Assembly: GCA_905215465.1 (NCBI GenBank)
Contig: CAJMPT010000002.1
Coordinates: 1-64,000 of the forward strand
Reading direction: 5' to 3'
Length of the DNA stretch: 64,000 nucleotides
Source of the DNA: an uncultured bacterium
Lineage (GTDB): Bacteria; Actinomycetota; Coriobacteriia; Coriobacteriales; Atopobiaceae
Part shown: positions 25,986-35,435 of the stretch, piece by piece
Layout: each line of letters begins with the position of its first letter
Position numbering within the stretch: position 1 is the stretch's first letter
Notes under the pieces: model-generated
What the model saw: only the letters and a program-made list of their open reading frames with translations
Database searches by the model: none
Told to the model about the DNA's origin: nothing
Translations under genes and position numbers: made by a program

Positions 25986-28148
25986 CTAGTCGAAGTTGCA
26001 TACCGTGCAGAAGCCGTCTACGAAGTCGATGCTTCGCGTCGCGTTCCACCATGTAATCGTGCCGTCGCCGTCATCCTGAATCTTGCTTATGTAGTGCAGC
26101 GTGCAATCTTTCGTGATTGCATGCGTCGTTGTGGTGCTCTCGCTGCTAGATGCGGCGGCGGAAATAAGCGGCGTGGTAATTCGTATATGCTGTTTTCCCG
26201 TCAACTGAAGGCCGGTCGTTTGCTGTCCGGTGCTCACGTTTCGCATATGGGCTGAGAAGTCGATAGTCCCGATCTGCGTTCCGTTTTCGTATCCTGTTAT
26301 CTCGCCGCTTGCAAGTCGGATAAGGTTTGAAGCAGAACCGCACTCGAACGTACCGTTAGCGTCGATGTTGTTTGCCGTCATGTAATTCGTCGTGAGCGTT
26401 CCGGTATTTAGATTCCATGTGCTGCGTCCGTATCTGTCGCTGATGATGCCAGTTTCAATGTAGTTGGCATTGATGTAGAGCAGACCTCCGCTGAGGTAGA
26501 TTCCCTGCGTCTGTCCGTTATTGGTCAGCTTGTTGAATATGTCGCGTTGCGTCTGAGCATCGACGGCTGAGCTTGCCGCGTCATCGGCGATTTTCTGAAC
26601 GGTCTTTCCTCCAACCTCCGTACTTGCGGAAAGCGAGAACTCGCCGCTTGTCAAATCCCAGCGGTTTTTGCCCTTCTCGTCGGTCAGAAGACCGGCGCGC
26701 ACGCGCTCGGCTCTCATGGTTCCCGTGTTGATCGCGTCGGCGCTCACCATAGCGCCTGTCAGGAAGGTTCGCCAGTCCCATTGACCGTCAGAAGCGAGGT
26801 TCGCGGCAAGTCGCATGCCCATACCGTTAATGTTGACAGCCCACATGCCCGAAGTCGCTTTGACCGGCAAGCCCGTTTCAGCGTCGATGGGTACATTGCT
26901 CCACATCGTGCCAAGCTCGAATGTCTCGACCTTATAGGTTCCAACGGCGTTGAACTGAGCGTTTAGCGCGGCCTGAAGCTGCTGAAGCCACGAAACCGAC
27001 GTGCCCGCCGCAGCGTCATAAATTGCGTTTTGCTGGCTGTTGCTCTTTAACGCGTTGCTCACGCTCTGCCACATGTCGGCCATGTTGTCAGTAAGAGTGC
27101 CGAACGTAACGGTAGCGTCGCCGGTGAGCAAGTCGCGCTCAATCTGAGACACGCGGCCATGAAGGCGCACGCCCTCGGCAGAAAAGCCCTTGTCGATGAT
27201 CGCAACGTCATCACCAACGCCTACGCCCTCCCACGATCGCCCGAAGGCGTATAGGTCGATAACCGAAGCTGTGTATGTTACTTTCGGCTCCTTCACCTGA
27301 CTTAGGTATTCCCGCGTCTCCTTCAGGAGCTGCGCCGCGTCCTCGCACTGCTCGTTGACGTATGACGCGACAGCGGGCAGAATGCCGCCCGTGCCGTCAG
27401 GGTGCCCCCAAACGGCGGTGGCTTTCGCGTCTTCCACGTAGTCTTTACCGCCGTTAATGTCACCGAAGGTGAGACGGCGACCGTAGCCGCCGCCCTCCGT
27501 CTCAACGCCCTTGCCGTATCCGTAGACGCGCGTCTTCGGGTTGTCGCTCGCAACGGAGCGCTTGACGGAAACGAGGTCTTTAGTCCATGTGAACCGCTTT
27601 GCGCTGTTCTGGTTGCCGCGCTTCGCGCGCACGCCAACGCGGCGGCTAACGATGCTCGCGCCGTCGTGGACGATGAGCGTTTCAAGCTCGCCGCCCCACG
27701 TCTCGACGATTCCCGCCAAGCCCTCGCGCACGCTCTCGTGGTAGAAGGTGCGCGAAGCGGTGCCGCCCTGATCGCACGTGCCGACCTCCCAGCGAGTGTC
27801 AGCGAGGATTGACGCGAGGGCTACCGCAACGCTGCCGGAAGGCCGCTTATCGTCCAGCCAGTCATCCCACGTCTCGTTAACCGAGTTGATGCATACGGCT
27901 TGCGTTTCAGGCGCGCCGTCATCGTCGTGCACTCGGTCGATGGTGTCAACGATGTGCTCATGGCACACGCCCTGAAGGTCAATCCAAACCACGCGGTCGC
28001 CCTTCACGAGGTCTTCGGCGCACGTTATGTTCAGCTCGTCGGTTCCGTCCAGCGCGTCGGTATGCGTCGCGGCGCTCACCGTGAGCCGCCCAAGATTGTC
28101 GCCCCAGCGGTTGAAGCGGGTGAAGCCGATACGTCTGATTAGAGCCAT
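25986..28148 (-). CDS. Phage tail spike / tail-associated protein (prophage endopeptidase-tail type)
   Basis: 720 residues from ATG 28148. The first ~380 residues fit the Gp18/Tal-like tail hub module (MALIRRIGFTRFNRWGDNLGRLTVSAATHTDALDGTDEL, VKGDRVVWIDLQGVCHEHIV, later VGVGDDVAIIDKGFS). A long helical/linker region and a repetitive beta-rich part follow (DRYGRSTWNLNTGTLTTNYMTANNIDANGTFEC), as in siphovirus tail fibres. It sits directly after the distal tail protein and overlaps it by 10 bases, the expected position of the tail-tip hub. Confidence 0.85.
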   Translation of the reverse strand: MALIRRIGFTRFNRWGDNLGRLTVSAATHTDALDGTDELNITCAEDLVKGDRVVWIDLQGVCHEHIVDTIDRVHDDDGAPETQAVCINSVNETWDDWLDDKRPSGSVAVALASILADTRWEVGTCDQGGTASRTFYHESVREGLAGIVETWGGELETLIVHDGASIVSRRVGVRAKRGNQNSAKRFTWTKDLVSVKRSVASDNPKTRVYGYGKGVETEGGGYGRRLTFGDINGGKDYVEDAKATAVWGHPDGTGGILPAVASYVNEQCEDAAQLLKETREYLSQVKEPKVTYTASVIDLYAFGRSWEGVGVGDDVAIIDKGFSAEGVRLHGRVSQIERDLLTGDATVTFGTLTDNMADMWQSVSNALKSNSQQNAIYDAAAGTSVSWLQQLQAALNAQFNAVGTYKVETFELGTMWSNVPIDAETGLPVKATSGMWAVNINGMGMRLAANLASDGQWDWRTFLTGAMVSADAINTGTMRAERVRAGLLTDEKGKNRWDLTSGEFSLSASTEVGGKTVQKIADDAASSAVDAQTQRDIFNKLTNNGQTQGIYLSGGLLYINANYIETGIISDRYGRSTWNLNTGTLTTNYMTANNIDANGTFECGSASNLIRLASGEITGYENGTQIGTIDFSAHMRNVSTGQQTTGLQLTGKQHIRITTPLISAAASSSESTTTTHAITKDCTLHYISKIQDDGDGTITWWNATRSIDFVDGFCTVCNFD

Positions 28149-28876
28149 CGTTCCACCCACTCAAGAATCGCGGTGCCGTTGGTGATGTTCAGGTGGCAGC
28201 GCCCGTTGATCTCGAAGTAATCAGAATCAATCGTTACCGGCGCGGTCTGGTTGTTGACCGTCGCGTGCTCGGTCGCCATGTCAAGACGTATGGTGCTCGA
28301 AGACGTGAGCGGCGTATTGACAGCCACGAACTCGCCGGTATCGACGTTCGTAATCCTCCACGTGCTGCCAGCGGCGGGCTTCGCCGTCACTTGCAGGTGA
28401 GCGGGGCGGTTGCCGCCAGCGTTGACGTAGACGTTGCCCGCCGAAACCTCCATGCGGCGGCGCTGGCCGTAATAGTCGGGGTCGCCAATATGGAAAGTCA
28501 CGGTTGTAGTCGGGCAATCGTCGGTGATCTCGTCAAGGTCGGTGCTGCCGCTCACGATTGCGAGCAGGTAGCGCGTCGGGTCATCGGGAAGGTAGAGCGG
28601 CGCGGGTTCGTCAGTCCAGAGAGCCGCCGCGAGCTTGTGCCGCATCTCCGCGACCTCGCGGCGGTCTTCAGTCCTAAGCCAAATCTCAACGGGAAGGTCG
28701 TAGCCGCCACGGTAGGCGCTCTTGAAAACCTCGCCATGCCGCCCCGGCACGCTCTCGAACGTCGCGTTGACGGTCGCCATGATGGGGCGGCGCACCTTGC
28801 AGTAAACCAGCTTCGATAGGTCGGTGCCGTTAAAGATGATTCGGTCGTGCTGGTTCCTAGTCCGTCTAAGTTGCAA
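28139..28876 (-). CDS. Distal tail protein (Dit)
   Basis: 245 residues with a TTG start that overlaps the tape-measure stop; GGGGGTG lies just ahead. The N-terminal half resembles the siphovirus Dit ring domain (IIFNGTDLSKLVYCKV, FESVPGRHGEVFKSAYRGG, VEIWLRTEDRREVAEMRHKLAAAL). The rest is a galectin-like half (ITNVDTGEFVAVNTPL). Dit forms the hexameric ring joining tail tube and baseplate. Confidence 0.88.
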   Translation of the reverse strand: MQLRRTRNQHDRIIFNGTDLSKLVYCKVRRPIMATVNATFESVPGRHGEVFKSAYRGGYDLPVEIWLRTEDRREVAEMRHKLAAALWTDEPAPLYLPDDPTRYLLAIVSGSTDLDEITDDCPTTTVTFHIGDPDYYGQRRRMEVSAGNVYVNAGGNRPAHLQVTAKPAAGSTWRITNVDTGEFVAVNTPLTSSSTIRLDMATEHATVNNQTAPVTIDSDYFEINGRCHLNITNGTAILEWVERWL

Positions 28877-31520
28877 CTGGCACCCCCCTTTGCTTCAGCT
28901 TGCTTGCGATGCCAGCGCCGATCTGCTGGCCTGTCTCGTATGCGTCCACGCCGTCAGCGACCGTGGCGTAAACCGTCACGGCAACGCTAACTGGCTGGCT
29001 CGGCGTGTCGGCGAACCGCGAGAAGGCGCGGTTGACCGACGTTTCGATGAAGCCTTGCAATTGCTTCTCAGGTGCGATGAACTCGCCGCCAGCTTCGCCA
29101 ACGCCGACGATTGAAGGCTCATCGAAGTAGCCGCCGCGCGCGTACCAACTGATGCTCACGCTTGGTAGCGAAATCGGGCCAAACTCGTTCCAGCTCACGT
29201 TGAAGTGCGGAAGCTTCGGCTTCGGAATGCTGATCTTGATTCCGCCAAAGGCGTTCATGATCTTCTGCGGGATGCCGGAAATCGCGTTCCACGCGCTTTC
29301 AATCGGGTTCTCGATGAAACCCCTGATGCCGTCGAAAACGCCTTGCACCTTCGAGCCAAGGCCGGGGAATCCCAGCTTGTCGCCGATGCGGTCTGCGATG
29401 CTAACCGCCGTGCTCTCGGCAGCGTCAAGCTTCGTGCTTATGTTGTCCTTGATCGCGTTGAATGCGTTTGCCGCTTGGCTCTTAGCCGTCTCCCAATCTC
29501 CGTTCATCGCGGCTTGCAGAGCGCCAGCCGCCGAGCTTCCGACGGTCTGAGCCGTGTTCATGTCGTTCTGAACCGTGGAAGCGATTTGCCCGAATGCCGA
29601 ATCGGTGTTGCCGGTTAGGTTGTTCCACCAGTTAGAGACTCCCTCAACAAGACCGCCGCCGAACTCAAGCGCGGTGTTCTTGATGTTCGACCACGCATCG
29701 GAAGCGCCCTGCTTCAGGTTCTCCCAAGTGTCGGAAGCTCCTTGCTTCAACTGCTCCCACTTCTCGCCAACGCCGGTGCAGAAGTCCGAAACTCCGGTGC
29801 TGACCTGTTCCCAGATTCCGCCCCAGAACTCAGGCACGCCAGCGAAGAAATCCTGCACGGCTTGCCACTTCTCCGAAATCCAACCGGTGAAGTCAGCCCA
29901 CATCTGCTTCCCCGTCTCGGTCTGCGTGAAGAACCACGTAAGGCCAGCGACGGCGGCGGAAACGGCGGCAACGCCAAGACCGATAGGATGGGCGGCGATA
30001 AGCCCGGTGAAGCCCGTCCAGCCGCTAGAAAGCGTGCCGGTGAGCATGGTTCCCAGACCGCCCGCCTTGCTGACGATGTTTGAGAACCCGGTACCTATCT
30101 TGCTCAGAAAGCCCGTATCTCCCATGAGCTTCTTAGCGCCGCCCCAAAGCTCGCCAGCGGTCTTGAATGCGCTTCCCACGCCCTCTGCGGCTTCCATCGT
30201 CTTACCAATGGCGGTAGTCACGCCGCCGAACGCGACGGCTCCCAGAGCGAGGTTGTTAACAAGCGTCTGCTGCTCTGGCGACAGGCTCTTGTACCAGCCC
30301 GTGACGGTTTCGAGCGCGGGCGCGAGCGTGTTAAGAAGGCTCGTCCCGATCTCGGTTACGGCGGTCTTGACTGGCATTGCCGCTTCGCCGAGTTCCTGCA
30401 TGCTCTGGTTCATCTCGTTCTGCGCATCGCGCGAAGCGAGAAGGTCTTTGTTCGTCTCTTGGTACTGCTGCCCCGCTTCGCCGAGAAGCCCGTTGAGCGT
30501 TTCGGTGATGAGCGTAGACCGCTCTTGCTGGTCGCTACACGACGCGAGGGCGGCGTTGAACGCGTCTTCTTTCGTCTGCCCCTCGGCTATCGCCTGATTG
30601 AACGCGGCCTGAGCCGCCGAGTTTCCAGAAAGCGCGGCGCTCCACTGGTCGGCGGAAATCTTCGACCAATTGAGGGCATCGGATAGACCGGAAACGGCCT
30701 GCCCGGTGGAAGCGGCCTCTTGGGCGCCCTCGGCAAGGTTGGTGATAGGTAGAGCGTCGCCGAACACCGCGAACGCGCCAGCGGCAATGTCTGTCCACTG
30801 TTGAAGCTCTTTCTCGTTGGTGGTTAGGCGCGCCAAGTTCTGCGCCGCTTCTGTCGCGGTGTCTTCCTCGCCAAGGATGCGGTAGAAGCTCGAATAGACG
30901 CTTTGCGCCGTCTCGGCGGTGCTTCCCGCCTGAGTGAACGCAACTTCGAGCTGACCGCTTCGCTGTATGGCTTCCTCTTGGCTCGATGCAAGGCCGGTAA
31001 GCGCGCCAGCAGCACCGATGATGCCGCCAGACAAAGCGGTTCCTGCGCTCGAAACCTTAGACCCTGCATTTGAAATAGCGTCGGCGTTGTCCTCGATGGT
31101 CTGGCCGAGCTTGCCAAGCGCTGTCTTCGAGCCTTCGGCCTGTCTCGTCGTGTCCGCAAGCTCGCTGCCGTAGCTGTCAAGCTGGCGCTCGCACTGCATG
31201 ATCGCGCGCTTCAGGCTGTCGTACTGCCGTTCTTCCTGAGCGGTGAGCTGCGCGCCGCTCTGTTTCTTGCTCTCTAGCTGCGCGAGTGCTTGCTTGTAAG
31301 CGTCAAGCTTCTGCTTCGTCTCGCCGTATGCCGAGTTGAGAGCCTTTACCTTCTGCTCTAGCAGCTCGGTGTTGCCGGGGTCGAACTTAAGCGCCTTGTT
31401 GATATCGCGCAAGTCGCTTTGGGTGTCGCGCGATGCCTGCTGAACCTTCTTCAGGGCGCTTTGCAGCTCGGTAGTATCGCCGCCGAACTTGATAACAAGC
31501 CCCTTGTAAGTGACCGCCAC
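28866..31520 (-). CDS. Tail tape measure protein
   Basis: 884 residues, GTG start after GAGGGGTGA. The N-terminal ~110 residues are a coiled coil (MAVTYKGLVIKFGGDTTELQ, SALKKVQQASRDTQSDLRDI), followed by long helical stretches, hydrophobic segments (about 420-520) and a Trp-rich region (WENLKQGASDAWSNI). The C-terminus carries an adhesin-like GGYFDEPSIVGVGEAGGEFIAP module common in Gram-positive phage tape measures. It sets tail length and forms the DNA channel. Confidence 0.93.
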   Translation of the reverse strand: MAVTYKGLVIKFGGDTTELQSALKKVQQASRDTQSDLRDINKALKFDPGNTELLEQKVKALNSAYGETKQKLDAYKQALAQLESKKQSGAQLTAQEERQYDSLKRAIMQCERQLDSYGSELADTTRQAEGSKTALGKLGQTIEDNADAISNAGSKVSSAGTALSGGIIGAAGALTGLASSQEEAIQRSGQLEVAFTQAGSTAETAQSVYSSFYRILGEEDTATEAAQNLARLTTNEKELQQWTDIAAGAFAVFGDALPITNLAEGAQEAASTGQAVSGLSDALNWSKISADQWSAALSGNSAAQAAFNQAIAEGQTKEDAFNAALASCSDQQERSTLITETLNGLLGEAGQQYQETNKDLLASRDAQNEMNQSMQELGEAAMPVKTAVTEIGTSLLNTLAPALETVTGWYKSLSPEQQTLVNNLALGAVAFGGVTTAIGKTMEAAEGVGSAFKTAGELWGGAKKLMGDTGFLSKIGTGFSNIVSKAGGLGTMLTGTLSSGWTGFTGLIAAHPIGLGVAAVSAAVAGLTWFFTQTETGKQMWADFTGWISEKWQAVQDFFAGVPEFWGGIWEQVSTGVSDFCTGVGEKWEQLKQGASDTWENLKQGASDAWSNIKNTALEFGGGLVEGVSNWWNNLTGNTDSAFGQIASTVQNDMNTAQTVGSSAAGALQAAMNGDWETAKSQAANAFNAIKDNISTKLDAAESTAVSIADRIGDKLGFPGLGSKVQGVFDGIRGFIENPIESAWNAISGIPQKIMNAFGGIKISIPKPKLPHFNVSWNEFGPISLPSVSISWYARGGYFDEPSIVGVGEAGGEFIAPEKQLQGFIETSVNRAFSRFADTPSQPVSVAVTVYATVADGVDAYETGQQIGAGIASKLKQRGVPVAT

Positions 31521-31615
31521 GTAATCACCCCTCTTCGGTTGTCAAAGTCCCATGAGTGCTTGAAGCAACGCGCCCTCGCGGGTGCGCTGCCGTCAAGAAC
31601 TCACTTCATGTCACG

Positions 31616-31879
31616 TCATGACCAGAACGCGGCTTCGGCCTTGCGCGCCTTCTCGTCCTCGTCGTAGTGCGCCGCAGCGTCGGCGTAGAAAGCGTTGATC
31701 TCCAACAGGTCTTGAACCTGCCGGTAGCTCATCATCTGAAGGTCTGATAGCGTCAGGCCGCATTGCTGGCAGTTGTAGATGTATCGCGCGTCGCACGCGT
31801 CGCTAAGCTCGCTTGGCAGCGGCGGCGCTTTCCTCTTCGGCGGGCGCGGCTTCCACGTCCTCTTTCGCCGAAGGAAAAA
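31616..31879 (-). CDS. Tail assembly chaperone, frameshift-dependent C-terminal part
   Basis: The frame running to 31616 (ends HYDEDEKARKAEAAFWS) overlaps the end of the upstream chaperone ORF in another frame and has no start with a ribosome site. It contains YNCQQCGLTLSDLQMMSYRQVQDLL. In tailed phages the second chaperone protein is made by programmed frameshifting just before the tape-measure gene. Here the frames join at a T6-C run (31874-31880 on the minus strand), where a Phe codon TTT could slip +1 to TTC. Confidence 0.75.
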   Translation of the reverse strand, partial: FFLRRKRTWKPRPPKRKAPPLPSELSDACDARYIYNCQQCGLTLSDLQMMSYRQVQDLLEINAFYADAAAHYDEDEKARKAEAAFWS

Positions 31880-32216
31880 AGTTGTCCTCGACAATGCGCA
31901 TCACGTCGGAAGCCCAACCGTCCTTGCGCTCCAAGTTGTACGCGTCCGATGGGAAGGAAGAAACCCACTCATCGAATCCGGTATCGAACTTCGGCGTTGC
32001 GGTCTTGATACACGCGTAGAAGATTTCGAGCAGCGGGACGATAGCGGGCACGTCGCTAGTCATGAGAGAACCGGCGATCTTAGAAACCGCATCCGCAATG
32101 TCCTTCGGGCGCTTCCTTCCGCCATCGACAACCTCATTGAAGCATCGAGAATAGGCAATCGGTGTGAACGCGTTAAAGGTCGCTTCGTAGCTATTATCGC
32201 CAACCTTGATAAGCAT
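31803..32216 (-). CDS. Tail assembly chaperone
   Basis: 137 residues: MLIKVGDNSYEATFNAFTPIAYSRCFNE, typical of the gpG-like chaperones of siphoviruses. The acidic end (EDVEAAPAEEESAAAAKRA) lies in the overlap with the second frame. It sits between the major tail protein and the tape-measure gene. The slippery sequence near codon 112 (AAC TTT TTT CCT) would yield a longer fusion protein in part of the events. Confidence 0.85.
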   Translation of the reverse strand: MLIKVGDNSYEATFNAFTPIAYSRCFNEVVDGGRKRPKDIADAVSKIAGSLMTSDVPAIVPLLEIFYACIKTATPKFDTGFDEWVSSFPSDAYNLERKDGWASDVMRIVEDNFFPSAKEDVEAAPAEEESAAAAKRA

Positions 32217-32226
32217 TCGCTACCTC

Positions 32227-32823
32227 CTAGGCGGTCGGTTCGGTCTTGTGTGCCAGCTCGATATTGACCGCATCAAAGAAGGTGTCGTAATCGGCAAGGC
32301 CGGTGAAGCTGTCGTAGCCACTCGTGCGAATGTCGGTGGCGGGGATGGTGACGGGTCGCCACGTGAACGGGTAATCGAGCTGCGTAATCTCCGGCGTGTC
32401 CTGAACGGTGTTAAGCTCCTGCGTCGGCTTCGAGAGCTGGCACATGAGAAGGCAGCGGCGGCGACCGAGCACGTGCCCCGGCTGCTCGCACATGAATGCG
32501 AACTTCTTTGGCGTGCGGTCTGCGCTCAGGATGGTTCGCCCGTCCTGCGCAATCTCGTAGCCCACGAGGTCTGCGATGAGCTGGCGAAGCTCTGCCGTTC
32601 CCTCGGTGTCGTAGAAGCTCATGGTGCCGCTTCCGCCGTTGTCCTGCTGCTTGTCAAGCCAAGGCTCGTTGTCGGCGTAGCTGGTCGCCGTCTCAACGGT
32701 CGGCTCCATGCTGATAGCGACTGTGCCCGCGACGTGCACGGGGTCTTCGTAGGTAAGCGCGTCTTCGTCGGTGCAGATCGCGAAATGCGAGTTCTTCACG
32801 CCGAAGAATCCGTTTCGTGCCAT
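32227..32823 (-). CDS. Major tail tube protein
   Basis: 198 residues: MARNGFFGVKNSHFAICTDEDALTYEDPVHVAGTVAISMEP resembles phi13-type major tail proteins of Gram-positive siphoviruses, with a beta-rich core and GSGTMSFYDTEG. Located between the neck genes and the chaperone pair as expected. About forty hexamer rings of such proteins usually form the tube. Confidence 0.87.
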   Translation of the reverse strand: MARNGFFGVKNSHFAICTDEDALTYEDPVHVAGTVAISMEPTVETATSYADNEPWLDKQQDNGGSGTMSFYDTEGTAELRQLIADLVGYEIAQDGRTILSADRTPKKFAFMCEQPGHVLGRRRCLLMCQLSKPTQELNTVQDTPEITQLDYPFTWRPVTIPATDIRTSGYDSFTGLADYDTFFDAVNIELAHKTEPTA

Positions 32824-32833
32824 TTGTTCTCTC

Positions 32834-33163
32834 CTAACTCTCGGCGACGTTCACGGTGAACGCCGCTTCGGTAAGCTCTTCTGAATCAATCTCTGTGATG
32901 CCAAGCGTGTAAGGGCACTCGGCGGCTTCGAGCGCGGCGCGTATGCGCTTCTCGGTCGCGTAGTCCCGGTGCCGCGTGTAGAGCGCGATATCGTAGGGCA
33001 TCCACGATAGGTAGGTGTTGTTGTCGGCGTATGCCGATTCGCTGTATCCCGCGACAAGGCAGATGAAGGGCGGTGCCGGTTCCTCGCCGTCCGCGAACTT
33101 CTGGTTTGCCCACGGGATGCCCAGAGAATCGAGCATGCCGCAAAGCTCCTTTAGCCCAATCAT
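32834..33163 (-). CDS. Putative tail terminator protein
   Basis: 109 residues (MIGLKELCGMLDSLGIPWANQKF...PPFICLVAG). Size, fold hints (alternating helix and strand, YDIALYTRHRDYATEKRIRAALEAAECPY) and position just before the major tail protein fit siphovirus tail terminators that cap the tube. The start overlaps the next upstream gene by 4 bases. Confidence 0.75.
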   Translation of the reverse strand: MIGLKELCGMLDSLGIPWANQKFADGEEPAPPFICLVAGYSESAYADNNTYLSWMPYDIALYTRHRDYATEKRIRAALEAAECPYTLGITEIDSEELTEAAFTVNVAES

Positions 33164-33531
33164 CGCCCGTCGCCCCCCATGTCCGCGAACTCACGCGCCA
33201 CTTGGTCTGCAACCTCCCTGATAACGCCGTCACCGGGAACGTCGCCGTAATACTTTCCGGTTTGGTTCTTTATGGCATGTCCGTTTTCCAGAAGGTGCGT
33301 GAGTTGGTAAACGCGGTTGTGCACCGTGCATTCGGTGCCCGTCTCGTCGGTCGTAACGTCTGCCTTCCAGCCCTTCTTGTAAGCGCCGGTGCGAACCTTG
33401 CTCTTCTGCTTCAGCAGCTTCACGGCGCGCCTTCCGGCTTCAGCCGAGTTCTCCGCGAGCGCGGAAACGTTATCGTCCACGCACTCTTTCATGCAGCTTC
33501 GGATGAAGCGCTCGATGCTCTGCTCAGCCAC
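33160..33531 (-). CDS. HK97 gp10-like neck protein
   Basis: 123 residues. The AGRRAVKLLKQKSKVRTGAYKKGWKA segment and VYQLTHLLENGHAIKN are the signature of the HK97 gp10/phage neck family. It joins head and tail. Overlaps on both sides show tight translational coupling. Confidence 0.85.
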   Translation of the reverse strand: MAEQSIERFIRSCMKECVDDNVSALAENSAEAGRRAVKLLKQKSKVRTGAYKKGWKADVTTDETGTECTVHNRVYQLTHLLENGHAIKNQTGKYYGDVPGDGVIREVADQVAREFADMGGDGR

Positions 33532-33835
33532 GGTCGCCCACCACCTCTGAGAGCGTCAGGCGCACGAAGTCGGGGCTTGACCTGTCCACGCGCGCGACCG
33601 TGAGCCGCGCTCCGTCGAACTCGACTAGCCGCTCACCTTCGTATGCGCTCTTGCGAATCTGCAATACGGCTTCGGGGTGTACGCCAGCGGCAGCGGCGGC
33701 GTAATAGGCCGCGTCGCCCATTGAGAAGACGTTGCAGGGCACCTTGCGCTTGGTTTCCTCCGTCTTCTGCACGCCGTATTCGTCCTTCTTGACGGCCTTA
33801 GCTATGAGCTGGCACGTGCCAGCCCACATGCTCAT
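33524..33835 (-). CDS. Head closure / head-tail adaptor protein
   Basis: 103 residues starting MSMWAGTCQLIAK. Beta-rich sequence with VLQIRKSAYEGERLVEFDGARLTVARVDRS, resembling small head-tail stopper proteins. Position between the connector and the gp10-like gene supports this, but sequence alone is only suggestive. Confidence 0.72.
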   Translation of the reverse strand: MSMWAGTCQLIAKAVKKDEYGVQKTEETKRKVPCNVFSMGDAAYYAAAAAGVHPEAVLQIRKSAYEGERLVEFDGARLTVARVDRSSPDFVRLTLSEVVGDRG

Positions 33836-34134
33836 GACGCGCCCCCGAACTCCGAGCTTCCGCGCATCATGGTAAGCAGCTCTTCGAAGCTCTGAGCAAG
33901 GCGGTCGGCATCGGGGTTGTCCATGCCGAAGTTCGCCTTGCAGTAGACCTTCACCGCAAGCCTTACGGTGCCGTTCGAATCGTCGGCGGCTACCTTCTCG
34001 GCAACGCCGCCCGCGCGCATCGCGGCGCGGGCGGCTTCGATGAGGTCTTCAATCTCAGCGTCAAAGTCGGTGCATTCGGCGGGAATCCTCAGCGCTTCGC
34101 GGCACGCGTCAAGCAGCTTCGGCTTCTCTGCCAT
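33832..34134 (-). CDS. Head-tail connector protein
   Basis: 100 residues from ATG 34134 (MAEKPKLLDACREALRIP); the frame is open further upstream inside the capsid gene, but that part is not coding. Helical, with FDAEIEDLIEAARAAMRAGGV and VKVYCKANFGMDNPDADRLAQSFEELLTMM, a pattern typical of gp6-like connectors that dock under the portal. Confidence 0.85.
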   Translation of the reverse strand: MAEKPKLLDACREALRIPAECTDFDAEIEDLIEAARAAMRAGGVAEKVAADDSNGTVRLAVKVYCKANFGMDNPDADRLAQSFEELLTMMRGSSEFGGAS

Positions 34135-34144
34135 GCGGCACCTC

Positions 34145-35431
34145 CTAAGCCTTAACGGCGGTGCCGATGGTGAGCTGGCCGAAAGACTTAGGCACGACAA
34201 GCCCGCCATCAAAGAGCAGGTATCCGTCAAAGCAGCGCTTTTGCGTACCCGGCTCGACATACGGCGTAACGTCCACGCCGTCGAAGATGTTCCCACGGAA
34301 CAGGTCGGGATAGCCCGCCTTGATGATACCGTCCGCCATCGAATCGTCGCGCTTGACGAGCTTGCCGAAGATATGCCCCTCAACGGCGGGGTCTTCGGTC
34401 TTCTCGTCCACGAAGTAAGAGCGCCCGTTGGCATCCTCGACCATAGCGATATGGTTCCAGATGGTGTTGCCGTTGGCGTAGATAATGCAGCCCTTCGGCG
34501 CGGGATTGCCGTAGGTGTAGAGCAGACCGAGAAGCTTAGTGATATCGGCCTTGACAAGCGTGCCAGCGGTAGCGCAGTTAATCTTGTTGCCGGAATCCAT
34601 GCCAAGCGTGCTGTCAACGGTCTTGGCGTGGACACGCGCGTTGGCGGCAACGGCAAGGCGCGCGCCAGTCTCGTTGACGATGTACTGCTCAAAGCCGTTG
34701 ATAGACTGAACCGCCATCTTTCGGCTCATCTTCACGGTCTTCTTGATCTCCTCGCCCGTAAGGGTGATGGTGTCGAACTCGTTCTGCTCCTCATCGGTGG
34801 GCGCTGCCCCCTCATCGGTCTTTGCAGCGTCGCCAGCCTTGATGCTCTTATGGCGGATAAGCTCGAACTGATGCGGGAAATTGTCCTTGTGGATATCGCC
34901 GTAGAGAACAGCCGTGTTGTCAATCAGCGTGAAAATCTGCGTCTGAAGCTCGACGGGGATAACCGCATCAGTGTTGCTGGTCAGATGCGTGAACGCGGTG
35001 CGGCGCTCGACAAGCGCGTTGTAAGCGTCGCGCTCAACCTGCGTGAAATCGGTACCCTCGATGAGCTGCACGCCGCTCCGGCGGGCAATGTCCTTCACCC
35101 AAGCGCGGCGGGCGGCGGCGTTGTAGTCGGTGGTGTCGCGCACCTGCGGAAGGGCACCGCGAGCGCTCGCGGAAGTCCCCAGCGGCACGGAATCGACGCG
35201 GCGTGCGGTGCCGCTCTCGATAGCGGCACGCGCGGCGGCGACGGTCGCGGCGCGGCTGTCGCGGCGCTGAGCGGCGGCGGCGTTGCGCTTCTCGATCTCG
35301 GCGGTAAGCGCGCTCATGCGCTCAGCGTCCTGCTCGGTCGGCTCAGTCTCGGTGCCGTCATCGGCGGGCTTGTACTTGTCGATAAGCCCCTGAAGCTCGT
35401 TAAGCAGGTCATCCATAGTCATTTCGTCCAT
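34145..35431 (-). CDS. Major capsid protein (HK97 fold)
   Basis: 428 residues from ATG 35431. The N-terminal ~110 residues are a charged helical delta/scaffold domain (LNELQGLIDKYKP, MSALTAEIEKRNAAAAQRR) likely removed by the protease. Then the HK97 core begins with ERRTAFTHLTSNTDAVIPVELQTQIF and includes IYANGNTIWNHIAMVEDANGRSYF and IFGKLVKRDDSM. It directly follows the protease gene. Confidence 0.92.
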   Translation of the reverse strand: MDEMTMDDLLNELQGLIDKYKPADDGTETEPTEQDAERMSALTAEIEKRNAAAAQRRDSRAATVAAARAAIESGTARRVDSVPLGTSASARGALPQVRDTTDYNAAARRAWVKDIARRSGVQLIEGTDFTQVERDAYNALVERRTAFTHLTSNTDAVIPVELQTQIFTLIDNTAVLYGDIHKDNFPHQFELIRHKSIKAGDAAKTDEGAAPTDEEQNEFDTITLTGEEIKKTVKMSRKMAVQSINGFEQYIVNETGARLAVAANARVHAKTVDSTLGMDSGNKINCATAGTLVKADITKLLGLLYTYGNPAPKGCIIYANGNTIWNHIAMVEDANGRSYFVDEKTEDPAVEGHIFGKLVKRDDSMADGIIKAGYPDLFRGNIFDGVDVTPYVEPGTQKRCFDGYLLFDGGLVVPKSFGQLTIGTAVKA

Positions 35432-35435
35432 TGTC

